Shown in pieces: positions 18,628-27,141 of a stretch of DNA of 64,000 nt (positions are counted from its first letter, which is position 1; each line of letters opens with the position of its first letter). Made by a program: the position numbers and the translations under genes. This DNA comes from G963665595 sp963665595 (GTDB lineage: Bacteria; Actinomycetota; Coriobacteriia; Coriobacteriales; CADBOM01). The notes under the pieces are model-generated. The model had not been told where the DNA came from and did not search any database. It was given only the letters and a program-made list of their open reading frames with translations. The stretch spans positions 496,001 to 560,000 of the forward strand of contig CAXXJK010000005.1 of NCBI GenBank assembly GCA_963665595.2. Direction: 5' to 3'.

Positions 18628-19441
18628 ATCTACCTGTGCTGTGACAACTCGTCCTGAAAACTCTCCGAGGCCTCATGCACTGACAGATGTGGTGTTCTCC
18701 TATTGTCCCGGCTGTTCTCACGGTATCGTCAATCGCCTCATCGGCGAAGTTATTGACGAACTGGATATAGAAGGGCGCACTATTGCAGTTGTTCCTGTGG
18801 GATGTTCGGTAACAGCATACGAGTTTTTCGCGTGCGACGCAGTTCAAGCATCTCATGGTCGTGCCCCTGCTGTGGCCACCGGTCTTAAACGGGCATTGCC
18901 TGATCGTGTTGTTTTCTCCTATCAAGGTGACGGCGATCTGGCATCTATCGGTATGGCCGAGACGGTTCACGCCGCTACACGCGGCGAGAATATTACGGTC
19001 ATCTTCATCAATAATGCTATCTATGGCATGACCGGTGGACAGATGGCTCCCACCTCGCTTCCGGGCCAGATTACTCAGACTTCGCCCTATGGGCGCGACG
19101 TAAAGCTGGTTGGTTATCCCATTCGGGTATGCGAGATGCTTGCAACACTTGATGGTGTCACCTACGCAGAGCGCGTTACCGTTGATACTCCTGCGCATGT
19201 GCGCAAAGCTAAAGCAGCCATTCTCAAAGGCTTCAAAAATCAAGTCGATGGCCTAGGCTATTCGATTATCGAAGTGGTGAGTGCCTGTCCTACAAACTGG
19301 GGGCTCACTCCTGCAAAGGCGTTCGATTGGTTACGGGAGAATATGCTGCCGTACTATCCGTTGGGTGTCTACAAAGATCGTCGGGAAGAGCTATTGGCTG
19401 CACGCGAAGTGGCTTCTGATGAGGAAGGGGCGTCTGCGTAA
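18620..19441 (+). CDS. 2-oxoacid:ferredoxin oxidoreductase beta subunit (KorB/VorA type)
   Basis: 273-residue subunit that binds the diphosphate of thiamine diphosphate. The C-P-G-C motif near the N-terminus, G-D-G-D-L-A-S-I-G and I-N-N-A-I-Y-G-M-T-G-G-Q-M match the TPP-binding beta subunits. The ATG at 18620 lies within the end of the alpha gene, after AAGGAG. The stop TAA shares one base with the ATG of the gamma gene, so translation is coupled. Confidence 0.93.
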   Translation: MTESTCAVTTRPENSPRPHALTDVVFSYCPGCSHGIVNRLIGEVIDELDIEGRTIAVVPVGCSVTAYEFFACDAVQASHGRAPAVATGLKRALPDRVVFSYQGDGDLASIGMAETVHAATRGENITVIFINNAIYGMTGGQMAPTSLPGQITQTSPYGRDVKLVGYPIRVCEMLATLDGVTYAERVTVDTPAHVRKAKAAILKGFKNQVDGLGYSIIEVVSACPTNWGLTPAKAFDWLRENMLPYYPLGVYKDRREELLAAREVASDEEGASA

Positions 19442-19974
19442 TGGCTACCACTCACATCATGCTTGCTGGTTTTGGCGGGCAAGGTCTCCTTTTTGCTGGC
19501 AAGATGCTTGCTCACGCGGGAATGATCGAAGGAAAAGAGATCAGTTGGCTTCCTTCATATGGTCCCGAGATGCGCGGCGGCACCTGCAACTGTTCGGTAT
19601 GTATCTCCGATGAGCTTATTGGTTCTCCTCTTATCGTTAACCCTGACGTGCTCATTGCCATGAATCTGCCTTCTTATGACAAATTTATTGACACGGTAGT
19701 TCCTGGTGGCGTTGCAATCATCGATTCGTCTATGATCGCAGCAGACCATAGACGTGATGATATCGCCTATATCGAGATACCGGCTACCGAGCTTGCGTCT
19801 GAGGAAAATTTGAAAGGTCTTGCCAATGTAATTCTTGTTGGCAAGCTTGTGAAGTATACCGGATGTGTCAAAGACGAATCGCTAGACGAGGCTTTGCCTG
19901 AGTGTATTTCTGCCCGTAAGGCCGCACTCCTTGAGTCGAATCGCAAAGCGCTAGAAATTGGCAGAAGTCTCTAG
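19441..19974 (+). CDS. 2-oxoacid:ferredoxin oxidoreductase gamma subunit
   Basis: 177-residue gamma subunit of the same complex. The G-F-G-G-Q-G-L-L-F-A-G-K-M-L-A opening and the S-Y-G-P-E-M-R-G-G-T-C-N-C segment are family signatures. It contributes to CoA binding and complex stability in studied members. It is the last gene of the operon. A terminator-like hairpin lies 165 bp downstream. Confidence 0.93.
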   Translation: MATTHIMLAGFGGQGLLFAGKMLAHAGMIEGKEISWLPSYGPEMRGGTCNCSVCISDELIGSPLIVNPDVLIAMNLPSYDKFIDTVVPGGVAIIDSSMIAADHRRDDIAYIEIPATELASEENLKGLANVILVGKLVKYTGCVKDESLDEALPECISARKAALLESNRKALEIGRSL

Positions 19975-20138
19975 AAGCTTTATATCAGAGGCGTTGCTTG
20001 CAAAACAGAGAATCTTGCGTTATGTCCTTATCGATTTTTGGTGGTCAGATTTAGGTTTGGGCGGTTAGATCGTATCGGTATGAAGCACTTCCGGTTTGTG
20101 GATAATACGAGCTTGTCTACAGTTTTTTGTAATATATG

Positions 20139-20174
20139 ACCGCTCTGACGCACGCGCCAGGGCGGTTTTGCTTT
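20139..20174 (+). terminator. Terminator downstream of the oxidoreductase operon
   Basis: Stem ACCGCTCTG / CAGGGCGGT (one G-T pair) with loop ACGCACGCGC, followed by TTTGCTTT. It lies 41 bp before the next start codon and separates the two transcription units. The 160 bp before it show no gene. Confidence 0.75.
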
Positions 20175-20214
20175 AAAATCAACGGACGGTACCCAGGACA
20201 TTAGGGGGAATCTT

Positions 20215-20778
20215 ATGAAAGACTCAGAGAAGGAACAGTTCAGAGAGCTTGCTCAGCGTATCGCGTGGTTACGTGACTCAGAAGGCTATACGGTCGAGGA
20301 GTTTGCTGACAAACTTGGCCTTGATCCAGAAGTCTATCGTGGATATGAGGATACGGGCTACGATATTCCGGCAAGTGCTCTCATGCATATAGCCAATGTC
20401 TGCAACATAGATCTCTCGGAACTTATGACCGGTTCTTCAGCTCGTCTGGATACCTACCAGATTGTCAGAAAGGGCCAGGGGAAGGAGATTGACCGATTTC
20501 CCGGTTATCATTTCAAGGATCTGGCTTTTAGCTATGCCCATAAAGACATGCAGCCTTTGCTTGTTACGCTTGATCCTTCGGAAGAGCCCGCCGAGCTTGT
20601 TGTTCATAAAGGACAAGAGTTCAACTATGTGCTATCGGGTAGATTGCTGCTGGTGTTCGCTGATCGTCAGATTGAACTTGACGAAGGCGACTGTGCGTAC
20701 TTTAATCCATCGCTTCCGCACGGGCAACGTTGTGCTGGCAGCGAGCAGGTGTGTTTCATCACTGTTGTTACCGAGTAG
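20215..20778 (+). CDS. XRE-family regulator with C-terminal cupin domain
   Basis: 187-residue transcriptional regulator. Residues about 10-66 form an XRE helix-turn-helix, and residues about 105-187 form a cupin barrel with H-K-G-Q-E-F-N-Y-V-L-S-G and a D-E-G-D-x-x-Y-F-N-P-x-x-P-H-G segment, as in small-molecule-sensing MerR/XRE-cupin proteins. It directly precedes an acyl-CoA synthetase gene, and this pair recurs in anaerobes, so it probably controls that gene in response to an acid or its CoA ester. AGGGGGAAT precedes the ATG. Confidence 0.88.
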   Translation: MKDSEKEQFRELAQRIAWLRDSEGYTVEEFADKLGLDPEVYRGYEDTGYDIPASALMHIANVCNIDLSELMTGSSARLDTYQIVRKGQGKEIDRFPGYHFKDLAFSYAHKDMQPLLVTLDPSEEPAELVVHKGQEFNYVLSGRLLLVFADRQIELDEGDCAYFNPSLPHGQRCAGSEQVCFITVVTE

Positions 20779-20799
20779 CTTGCGGCTACTCTTATCCCT
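20773..20799 (+). terminator. Weak hairpin at the end of the XRE-cupin gene
   Basis: GAGTAGC, loop TTGCG, GCTACTC, overlapping the stop codon and followed by TTATCCCTT. A 7-bp stem with a poor T-run may attenuate rather than stop transcription into the synthetase gene. Confidence 0.45.
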
Positions 20800-20951
20800 T
20801 CGCCACGGGGGTGTCACGAAGACTGTCGGGTTCCTTACCGGACACAGGTCAGAGATGTGGCATGTTGCGGACAGCATTATGAATGCCGCAACCGTTGAGG
20901 GGGCGCAAATCGCCTTGGTAACCATAGACTAACAAACGGAGTGAGAAAATC

Positions 20952-22646
20952 ATGGACCGTATACTTTCGAAGTATTGCCCTCGCATAGAGTTTGATTCAT
21001 ACGAGGATTTTTTTGAAAATTTCAAAATAGAAGTGCCCGAAAACTTCAATTTTGGTTATGATGTCGTTCACGAATGGGCAATTAATGAACCAGAAAAGCG
21101 TGCACTGGTATGGTGTGATGACCATGGTGGAAAGAGAGAATTCTCTTTTGCTGACATCGACCGTCTGAGCAACAGACTTGCCGATGCCCTTACCAGCAGA
21201 GGTATTGTCAAAGGTAGCGTAGTCATGCTCATCTTGCGCCGACGGTGGGAATATTGGGTGTCTGCCGTGGCTTTGCACAAAATAGGAGCGACGCTCATTC
21301 CCGGTTCGCTTCAGCTGACTACTCACGATCTTATCTATCGCGCGAATGCGGCGGGCATAGAGGCCTTTATCTGCATAAATGATGACTATGTTTGTCAGCA
21401 GGTGCAGGACGCATTGCCTGACTCGCCTACCGTCAAACATTGTATTGTGACACCGGGCAATCGGGAAGGTTGGTTGTCTTACGAGGCGCTCCTCGAAGAA
21501 GGCGATGAAGATTGGGCGCGTCCCACCGGTGAGGCGGCAAGTACCAATGAAAATACCATGCTGATATATTTTACATCGGGCACGACCGGTATGGCTAAGA
21601 TGGCTTGTCATAATTTCATTCATCCGCTCGGACATATCCTTACGGCAAAGTATTGGCAGCAAGTTGAGGAGAATACGCTGCACTTAAGCGTTTCCGACTC
21701 GGGATGGGCGAAGTTTGGGTGGGGTAAGATATATGGGCAGTGGATTGCTGGCGCGACAGTGTTTGCCTATGACATGGATCAATTTGTTCCGACGAAGCTG
21801 TTGGAGAAGATTGAGGAATATCAACTGACCACGTTCTGTGCGCCTCCTACTATGTATCGGTTCATGCTGCAGGAAGATGTATCTCATTACGATCTTTCAA
21901 GCGTCCATAATTTTGCGACGGCGGGCGAGCCGCTTAATCCTGAGGTTGTCAAACAGTGGAAAGCTTACACGGGTAAAGTGATTCACGAAGGTTTCGGCCA
22001 GACAGAGGGGCCGGTTCTTTTAGCGAATTTTAAATGGTTTGAGCCACGCCCTGGGTCGATGGGCAAACCATCGCCTTTGTTACATATTCAGTTACAAGAT
22101 GAAAGTGGCCACGCGGTGCCCGATGGCGAAGAAGGCTCTATCTGCGTGACTCATCTAAAAGATACCTATCCGCCGGGACTCTTTGTAGGCTACTATCATA
22201 ATCCTGATCTTACTCGTCAAGCAGTAGGCGGCGAGTACTATGACCTGCATGATATGGCGTGGCGTGACCCGGACGGTTATCATTACTTCATTGGTCGTAA
22301 TGACGACGTGATCAAGTGCTCCGGCTACCGTATTGGTCCTTTTGAAGTTGAGTCTGCTTTGATCGAACATCCTGCGGTGGTCGAGTGCGCGGTAACTGCG
22401 TCGCCTGATCCGATTCGCGGTAATGTAGTCAAGGCTACTATTGTTCTTGCGAAGGGGTATGAGCCATCACAGGCGTTGATAAAAGAGTTGCAGAATCATG
22501 TGAAGACGACTACGGCACCTTACAAATATCCTCGTATCGTGGAGTTTGTCGATGAACTTCCCAAGACGCTGGGTGGCAAGATTAAACGTGCGCAATTGCG
22601 CAAGGAAGCAGAAGCGCGTGCGGCAGCACACGAACAACAGGGCTGA
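20952..22646 (+). CDS. AMP-forming acyl-CoA synthetase
   Basis: 564-residue ANL-superfamily ligase that activates a carboxylic acid with ATP and CoA. The P-loop Y-F-T-S-G-T-T-G-M-A-K is at about residues 205-216. G-F-G-Q-T-E-G, the Y-D-L-H-D-M-A and R-N-D-D-V-I-K-C-S-G-Y-R-I-G-P-F-E-V-E hinge follow, and T-L-G-G-K-I-K-R carries the C-terminal catalytic Lys. It is closest in pattern to medium-chain/acetyl-type synthetases. Together with the oxidoreductase operon it suggests acyl-CoA metabolism of 2-oxoacid or amino-acid breakdown products. Confidence 0.92.
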   Translation: MDRILSKYCPRIEFDSYEDFFENFKIEVPENFNFGYDVVHEWAINEPEKRALVWCDDHGGKREFSFADIDRLSNRLADALTSRGIVKGSVVMLILRRRWEYWVSAVALHKIGATLIPGSLQLTTHDLIYRANAAGIEAFICINDDYVCQQVQDALPDSPTVKHCIVTPGNREGWLSYEALLEEGDEDWARPTGEAASTNENTMLIYFTSGTTGMAKMACHNFIHPLGHILTAKYWQQVEENTLHLSVSDSGWAKFGWGKIYGQWIAGATVFAYDMDQFVPTKLLEKIEEYQLTTFCAPPTMYRFMLQEDVSHYDLSSVHNFATAGEPLNPEVVKQWKAYTGKVIHEGFGQTEGPVLLANFKWFEPRPGSMGKPSPLLHIQLQDESGHAVPDGEEGSICVTHLKDTYPPGLFVGYYHNPDLTRQAVGGEYYDLHDMAWRDPDGYHYFIGRNDDVIKCSGYRIGPFEVESALIEHPAVVECAVTASPDPIRGNVVKATIVLAKGYEPSQALIKELQNHVKTTTAPYKYPRIVEFVDELPKTLGGKIKRAQLRKEAEARAAAHEQQG

Positions 22647-22680
22647 TGCGTCGATATCGGCGTGAAGGAGGAACGATCAT

Positions 22681-23079
22681 ATGGTAAAGCCAGAGCCATC
22701 GATAGATCAGTGGCTTGCAGAGGCGAAAGTGCTTCCGCAAGCATCTGAGGTGGGCATGTGGCTCACGCATAATGGTGTCGTTCGGCGGACACCTAAACAG
22801 AAGGTCCGTGAAGGTATCGATGATGGTAGTATCGTCGAAACGCTGTTCTTTGGTTATGATGAGGATAAAGTGGCCCGGGCAATTGAACAGGCCAGAGAGA
22901 TGGAGGGCATATATCATGTCCGTGTCTGGCTCAATGAAGGTACGCTTGAAGTAGGCGACTCCATTATGTACGTTCTTGTGGGAGGTGACATTCGTCCACA
23001 CACGATCGATTGTCTCCAAGCGCTGGTAAGTGAGATAAAGACAAACTGTGTGCGCGAGGTAGAACAGCGCGTATTTTGA
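22681..23079 (+). CDS. MoaE-like protein
   Basis: 132-residue protein with the overall pattern of MoaE, the large subunit of molybdopterin synthase: a T-H-N-G-V-V-R strand early, a G-I-x-x-V-x-V-W-x-x-x-G-x-L-x-V-G-D segment, then V-L-V-G-G-D-I-R and a C-terminal helix. The lysine-rich catalytic tail of MoaE (usually F-W-K-K-E) is replaced by V-R-E-V-E-Q, and no moaD lies next to it, so activity as a true MoaE is doubtful. AAGGAGG lies upstream. It sits 34 bp after the acyl-CoA synthetase and is probably in its operon. Confidence 0.6.
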   Translation: MVKPEPSIDQWLAEAKVLPQASEVGMWLTHNGVVRRTPKQKVREGIDDGSIVETLFFGYDEDKVARAIEQAREMEGIYHVRVWLNEGTLEVGDSIMYVLVGGDIRPHTIDCLQALVSEIKTNCVREVEQRVF

Positions 23080-23107
23080 TTGTTGATTAGCGTAGAGGAA
23101 GACGATC

Positions 23108-24652
23108 TTGGTAACTCTCAAGTTTAAACATGTGACGCTCTTTGCCTATTTGCTTTTGCTCGTGCCTATCGTCATTTTCTTTTTTGGCTGGCTACACTGG
23201 TACTATGCAATTATATTTGCCGCTTTGTTAAGCGCGGCATTTGTCTGGCTATATCGTAGCGATTATATGGCAGATCGTGAAGAGATAGCACTACCTCTCA
23301 AGCATTTTATCGGTATTGCGGCGCTCATAGGGCTATGGGTTCTCATGTCGGGTAATTGCGGGTTCTCGGCGAGTCAGTTTGACATTCCATGGCGCAACGT
23401 GATACTGAGCGATCTCATCAACTATTCCTGGCCGGTTTACTATGATCAAAGCGGCTATGCACTCGCGTACTATGTTACCTTTTGGATGATTCCCGCTCTT
23501 GTGGGGAAGGCGTTTGGATGGGGCGCTGCGTTGTTTGCGCTCTGGCTTTATCAAACGTGCATTTGTCTGACTGCGGTATTGCTTGTTGCAAATCTTATTA
23601 AGGCGCAGAAAACTTCAATCTATTGGCTTGTCGCCGTTGTTTTCGTGCTCTGGAGCGGTCTTAATGTGTTGGGTACTATGATCATGCAGATGTGGGATCA
23701 TAATCTTTACCCACTTGGTTTAAACGGCAACGATTCCTATTGTGACAACTTCTTCAATGGGGAAGCGACAAACTTCTATTTTCGCAGTACCATGGATTGC
23801 ATTCAGGAAACCTATAATCAGATCCCCGTATGGCTTGTGGTCCCTCTACTTCTCAAGAAAAAGCGAATACATTCGTTTATTTTTCTCGATCTTCTTCTGG
23901 TACCTTTTTCGCCTTGGGCGGCCATTGGCTTCATACCCCTTATGGTGGTACTGGGTTTTCAAGAACTCTATGGGTATATACGTTCAGATCGTGGATTTGT
24001 CGTTTTGAAAAAGACATTGCTCGCTATTTTTTCTCCCGCCAATGTGCTTGGGCTGGTGGGATGTTTGGTGGTATTTGGTACATACTTTCTTTCCGGTTCT
24101 CATATGAGTGGTGCTGCCTCTAACGGAAGTGATGCGCCTGGTTCATTTGGCGTCCTTTCCGTCTGGTTATGGCCCGGAGAGCTTTGGCGTGCATGGTTTA
24201 TCTTCTGTCTCTGCTCGTTTGGCATATTTGCTATACTGATCGCGCGAAAGTTCAAGAAAGATGTTTTATTCTGGGCGAATATTTTCTGGTTGGCCCTTAT
24301 TCCCTTTATTTGGATGGGGACCATCTGGGGGCGTGACTTCTGCATGAACGCTTCATTGCCGGGCGTCTTCATTTTGATGATTTACATGCTTCGGTATCTA
24401 GTCGATCATGTTCAAGGCAAGCCCCTAAGATTTTGGAATCTTCTCATCATCATTGTTTTGACGGTGGCGTTTGCGAGTCCAGTCATGCAGACGTGCTATC
24501 AAATTCAACTCATGATCGCAAGCAGGAGTTTTTCGACACAGATTCTTACCATAGATTTCGATACATTCAATGGTCAGCCTCTCAATAAGTGTGCAAACTT
24601 CGTTTGTGCTGATCCTTCGCAGTCGTTCTTTTTCACGTATTTGGCGCGGTGA
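23108..24652 (+). CDS. Polytopic membrane protein A, glycan locus
   Basis: 514-residue protein with about ten or more hydrophobic segments and short loops. Function is not recognised; it might be a GT-C-type glycosyltransferase or a polymerase. Conserved blocks shared with its neighbour include C-G-F-S (84-87), D-I-P-W-R-N (92-97), D-L-I-N-Y (102-106), G-E-A-T-N-F-Y, Y-N-Q-I-x-V-W-L and a late G-R-D-F-C-M. Start is TTG 23108, 14 bp after AGAGGAAG. The gene ends just inside the start region of its paralogue, and both open the surface-glycan locus. Confidence 0.75.
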   Translation: MVTLKFKHVTLFAYLLLLVPIVIFFFGWLHWYYAIIFAALLSAAFVWLYRSDYMADREEIALPLKHFIGIAALIGLWVLMSGNCGFSASQFDIPWRNVILSDLINYSWPVYYDQSGYALAYYVTFWMIPALVGKAFGWGAALFALWLYQTCICLTAVLLVANLIKAQKTSIYWLVAVVFVLWSGLNVLGTMIMQMWDHNLYPLGLNGNDSYCDNFFNGEATNFYFRSTMDCIQETYNQIPVWLVVPLLLKKKRIHSFIFLDLLLVPFSPWAAIGFIPLMVVLGFQELYGYIRSDRGFVVLKKTLLAIFSPANVLGLVGCLVVFGTYFLSGSHMSGAASNGSDAPGSFGVLSVWLWPGELWRAWFIFCLCSFGIFAILIARKFKKDVLFWANIFWLALIPFIWMGTIWGRDFCMNASLPGVFILMIYMLRYLVDHVQGKPLRFWNLLIIIVLTVAFASPVMQTCYQIQLMIASRSFSTQILTIDFDTFNGQPLNKCANFVCADPSQSFFFTYLAR

Positions 24653-24657
24653 TTGAT

Positions 24658-26229
24658 ATGATGCAAATAACATTTAAGGGAAAATATTTGGTGATCGCGG
24701 GGTATCTTCTCCTCGGCATACCGGTTGCGTTTTTCATGTTTGGCTGGATGAAATGGTATTTTGCTTTGATAGGGGTACTGCTTTTATCGGGGGGATTTCT
24801 TTGGCTTTATCGCCGTGATTTTATGTTGGATGATCGCAAGATTACACTTTCAATCGTTCACGCGATCGCTATCATTGTGGTTCTTGGTGTCTGGGTTGCT
24901 TTTTCAGGCAATTGTGGATTCAGTTATGGTCTTGATGATATTCCCTGGAGAAACACTATTCTGGCTGATCTCATCAACTATGACTGGCCGGTAGTCTACC
25001 ATGATGGTTTTTCGCTTGCCTATTATTTTGCGATATGGCTGGTGCCGGCAGCGGTGGGTAAGTTGCTGGGATGGGGCGCGGCTCTCTTCACTCTCTGGTT
25101 GTATGAAACTTGTCTTGTAGTAACTGCTGTGTTTCTCATAGGAGTGCTTCTTGATGCCCGAGGGCCGGCGGTGTTCTGGATGGTCGCTGTCGTGTTCATG
25201 CTATGGAGCGGACTTAATCTGGTGGGCTCGGCTTGCATGGAGATCGTCGGAAAAAACGAACAAGGTTTCAAGCTTGACAGCAACGAGGCCTACTGCGATG
25301 TCTTTTACTATGGCGAGGCTACCAATTTCTACTACCGCAGTAATTTTGACTGTATCTCTCAAAGCTATAACCAGATTGCCGTGTGGCTTGCCGTTCCGCT
25401 CATGCTCTTCAGCCGCAAGGCTCGTTCATTTATCTATCTTGAGGTATTACTTGCGCTCTTTTCGCCGTGGGTAGTAATTGGGCTCATTCCTCTCATGATT
25501 GCTCTTGGCGTGTTCCAACTTATTGGTGAGGTACGTCGTCGTCGCAAAGAGGGTCTTTCACGATCATCTTCGTTGGTATTTTGGACGGTTCGTGAGGTGT
25601 TCAGCCCCGCTAATTGTTGCGCATTGGTGGCGGCTGTGCCCATAGCACTGCTTATCTTTGCTGGCCTGCAGCAGACAGCGGTAGGCGCAGTCATAAGTAG
25701 CGATGTGGGACGAGGCTTCTTCGGTATTTTAACAATTAGCGCTTTCGATATATACAATTGGCTGGGATACCTTTTGTTTATCGTCTGCGAATTTCTTGTC
25801 TTTGCGGCGTTTCTCTATCCAAAATTCAAACGCGATCCTTTTTTCTGGGTTGTCATTATCTCTCTTTTGCTCATCCCATTTTTCTGGATCGGGAATATTG
25901 GTGGACGCGATTTCTGCATGGATGTTTCGTTGGGGCCGCTCTGCGTTCTCATGATATTTGTTATGCAATATCTCAAGGAAGAGGTAATGGGCAAGACGCT
26001 TACGCTCAGAAATCTGTTCTTTACCGTTGTGCTAGTGGTTGCATTCATGAGCCCGATATTTCAACTTGCTTGTGATGTATCGGTCATGTATACGCATAAG
26101 AGCCTTTGGGTCGTTACCAATGATGCTGACGTTCCCGAATCGCTCGAAGGATTGCAGGCTAAGTCAATTGCGAATTTTGTTTGTGAAGACCCGAAAAACG
26201 CTCTATTTTTCAATCTTTTCGCTCGTTGA
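24658..26229 (+). CDS. Polytopic membrane protein B, paralogue of A
   Basis: 523-residue paralogue of the preceding protein, with the same order of hydrophobic segments and the same blocks: C-G-F-S, D-I-P-W-R-N, D-L-I-N-Y, G-E-A-T-N-F-Y, Y-N-Q-I-A-V-W-L, G-R-D-F-C-M. Both end in A-N-F-V-C-x-D-P followed by F-x-x-x-x-A-R. This points to a tandem duplication. The start could be GTG 24649, ATG 24658 or ATG 24661; I take 24658. Role in the glycan locus is inferred from position. Confidence 0.75.
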   Translation: MMQITFKGKYLVIAGYLLLGIPVAFFMFGWMKWYFALIGVLLLSGGFLWLYRRDFMLDDRKITLSIVHAIAIIVVLGVWVAFSGNCGFSYGLDDIPWRNTILADLINYDWPVVYHDGFSLAYYFAIWLVPAAVGKLLGWGAALFTLWLYETCLVVTAVFLIGVLLDARGPAVFWMVAVVFMLWSGLNLVGSACMEIVGKNEQGFKLDSNEAYCDVFYYGEATNFYYRSNFDCISQSYNQIAVWLAVPLMLFSRKARSFIYLEVLLALFSPWVVIGLIPLMIALGVFQLIGEVRRRRKEGLSRSSSLVFWTVREVFSPANCCALVAAVPIALLIFAGLQQTAVGAVISSDVGRGFFGILTISAFDIYNWLGYLLFIVCEFLVFAAFLYPKFKRDPFFWVVIISLLLIPFFWIGNIGGRDFCMDVSLGPLCVLMIFVMQYLKEEVMGKTLTLRNLFFTVVLVVAFMSPIFQLACDVSVMYTHKSLWVVTNDADVPESLEGLQAKSIANFVCEDPKNALFFNLFAR

Positions 26230-26350
26230 GCGTAGCGGGAGACAGACGATGCCTCAAATGCTTGCTGCAACACTTTGAACATACAGAGTATTTGCCGCTG
26301 CTTTGGACAAAACCAAGTAGAATGAAATGAAGCGATTCGAAAGGACGAGC

Positions 26351-27124
26351 ATGAAAGTTGTGATTCTTGCGGGTGGTTTCGGTACTCGCATCAGTGAAGA
26401 AAGTCACCTGCGCCCCAAACCGATGATCGAAATCGGTGGGCAGCCGATTCTTTGGCATATCATGAAGTACTATTCTTCATTTGGCTACGATGAATTTATT
26501 ATCTGTGCCGGTTATAAACAGCAGGTTATCAAAGAATACTTTGCTAACTACTACCTGCATCGCTCCGACATCACCTTCAACTTCGCCGATGAAGGTAACA
26601 TTACCGTGCACAATAATGTTTCAGAACCCTGGAAAGTCACGGTCGTGGATACCGGTCTTAATACTATGACGGGTGGTCGCATCAAGCGTATTGCTCCGTA
26701 TGTGGGAGACGAGACATTCATGCTGACCTATGGCGATGGTGTTGCTGATGTCGATCTCGATGCCTTGTTGGCTTTTCACCATGGTCATGGACGTATCGCT
26801 ACGATCACCGGTGTTAATGTCACCCAACGTTTTGGTGTGCTTGATATTGATGAAAACGGAGCGATCAATGAGTTCCGTGAGAAGAAAAAAGATGACGGTG
26901 GTGTTATAAACGGTGGATACATGATACTCGAGCCGGCCGTATTCGATTATATTGACGATGACACTACCATTTTTGAACAAACACCTCTTAATCGTCTGGC
27001 TGAAGAAGGCCAGCTTGCCGCCTATCGGCACAGCGGATTCTGGCAATGCATGGACACTCAACGCGAGAAACAAAAACTCGAGGAGCTCATCGTTTCCGGT
27101 GAGGCCCCGTGGATACAATGGTGA
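26351..27124 (+). CDS. rfbF: Glucose-1-phosphate cytidylyltransferase
   Basis: 257-residue nucleotidyltransferase that makes CDP-glucose from CTP and glucose-1-phosphate, the first step to CDP-3,6-dideoxyhexoses. The N-terminal L-A-G-G-F-G-T-R (6-13) and R-P-K-P-M (21-25) are the nucleotide-binding signature, and Y-G-D-G-V-A-D-V carries the metal-binding Asp. Strong resemblance to RfbF in the conserved blocks. AAAGGA precedes the ATG at 26351. It is followed by the dehydratase after 17 bp. Confidence 0.94.
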   Translation: MKVVILAGGFGTRISEESHLRPKPMIEIGGQPILWHIMKYYSSFGYDEFIICAGYKQQVIKEYFANYYLHRSDITFNFADEGNITVHNNVSEPWKVTVVDTGLNTMTGGRIKRIAPYVGDETFMLTYGDGVADVDLDALLAFHHGHGRIATITGVNVTQRFGVLDIDENGAINEFREKKKDDGGVINGGYMILEPAVFDYIDDDTTIFEQTPLNRLAEEGQLAAYRHSGFWQCMDTQREKQKLEELIVSGEAPWIQW

Positions 27125-27141
27125 TGAGATAGGGAGCCTCT

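Noticed and set aside
20779..20932. Short frame between the XRE-cupin and ligase genes ending in A-L-V-T-I-D
   Set aside because: No start with a ribosome site, mostly a continuation of a frame overlapping the cupin gene.
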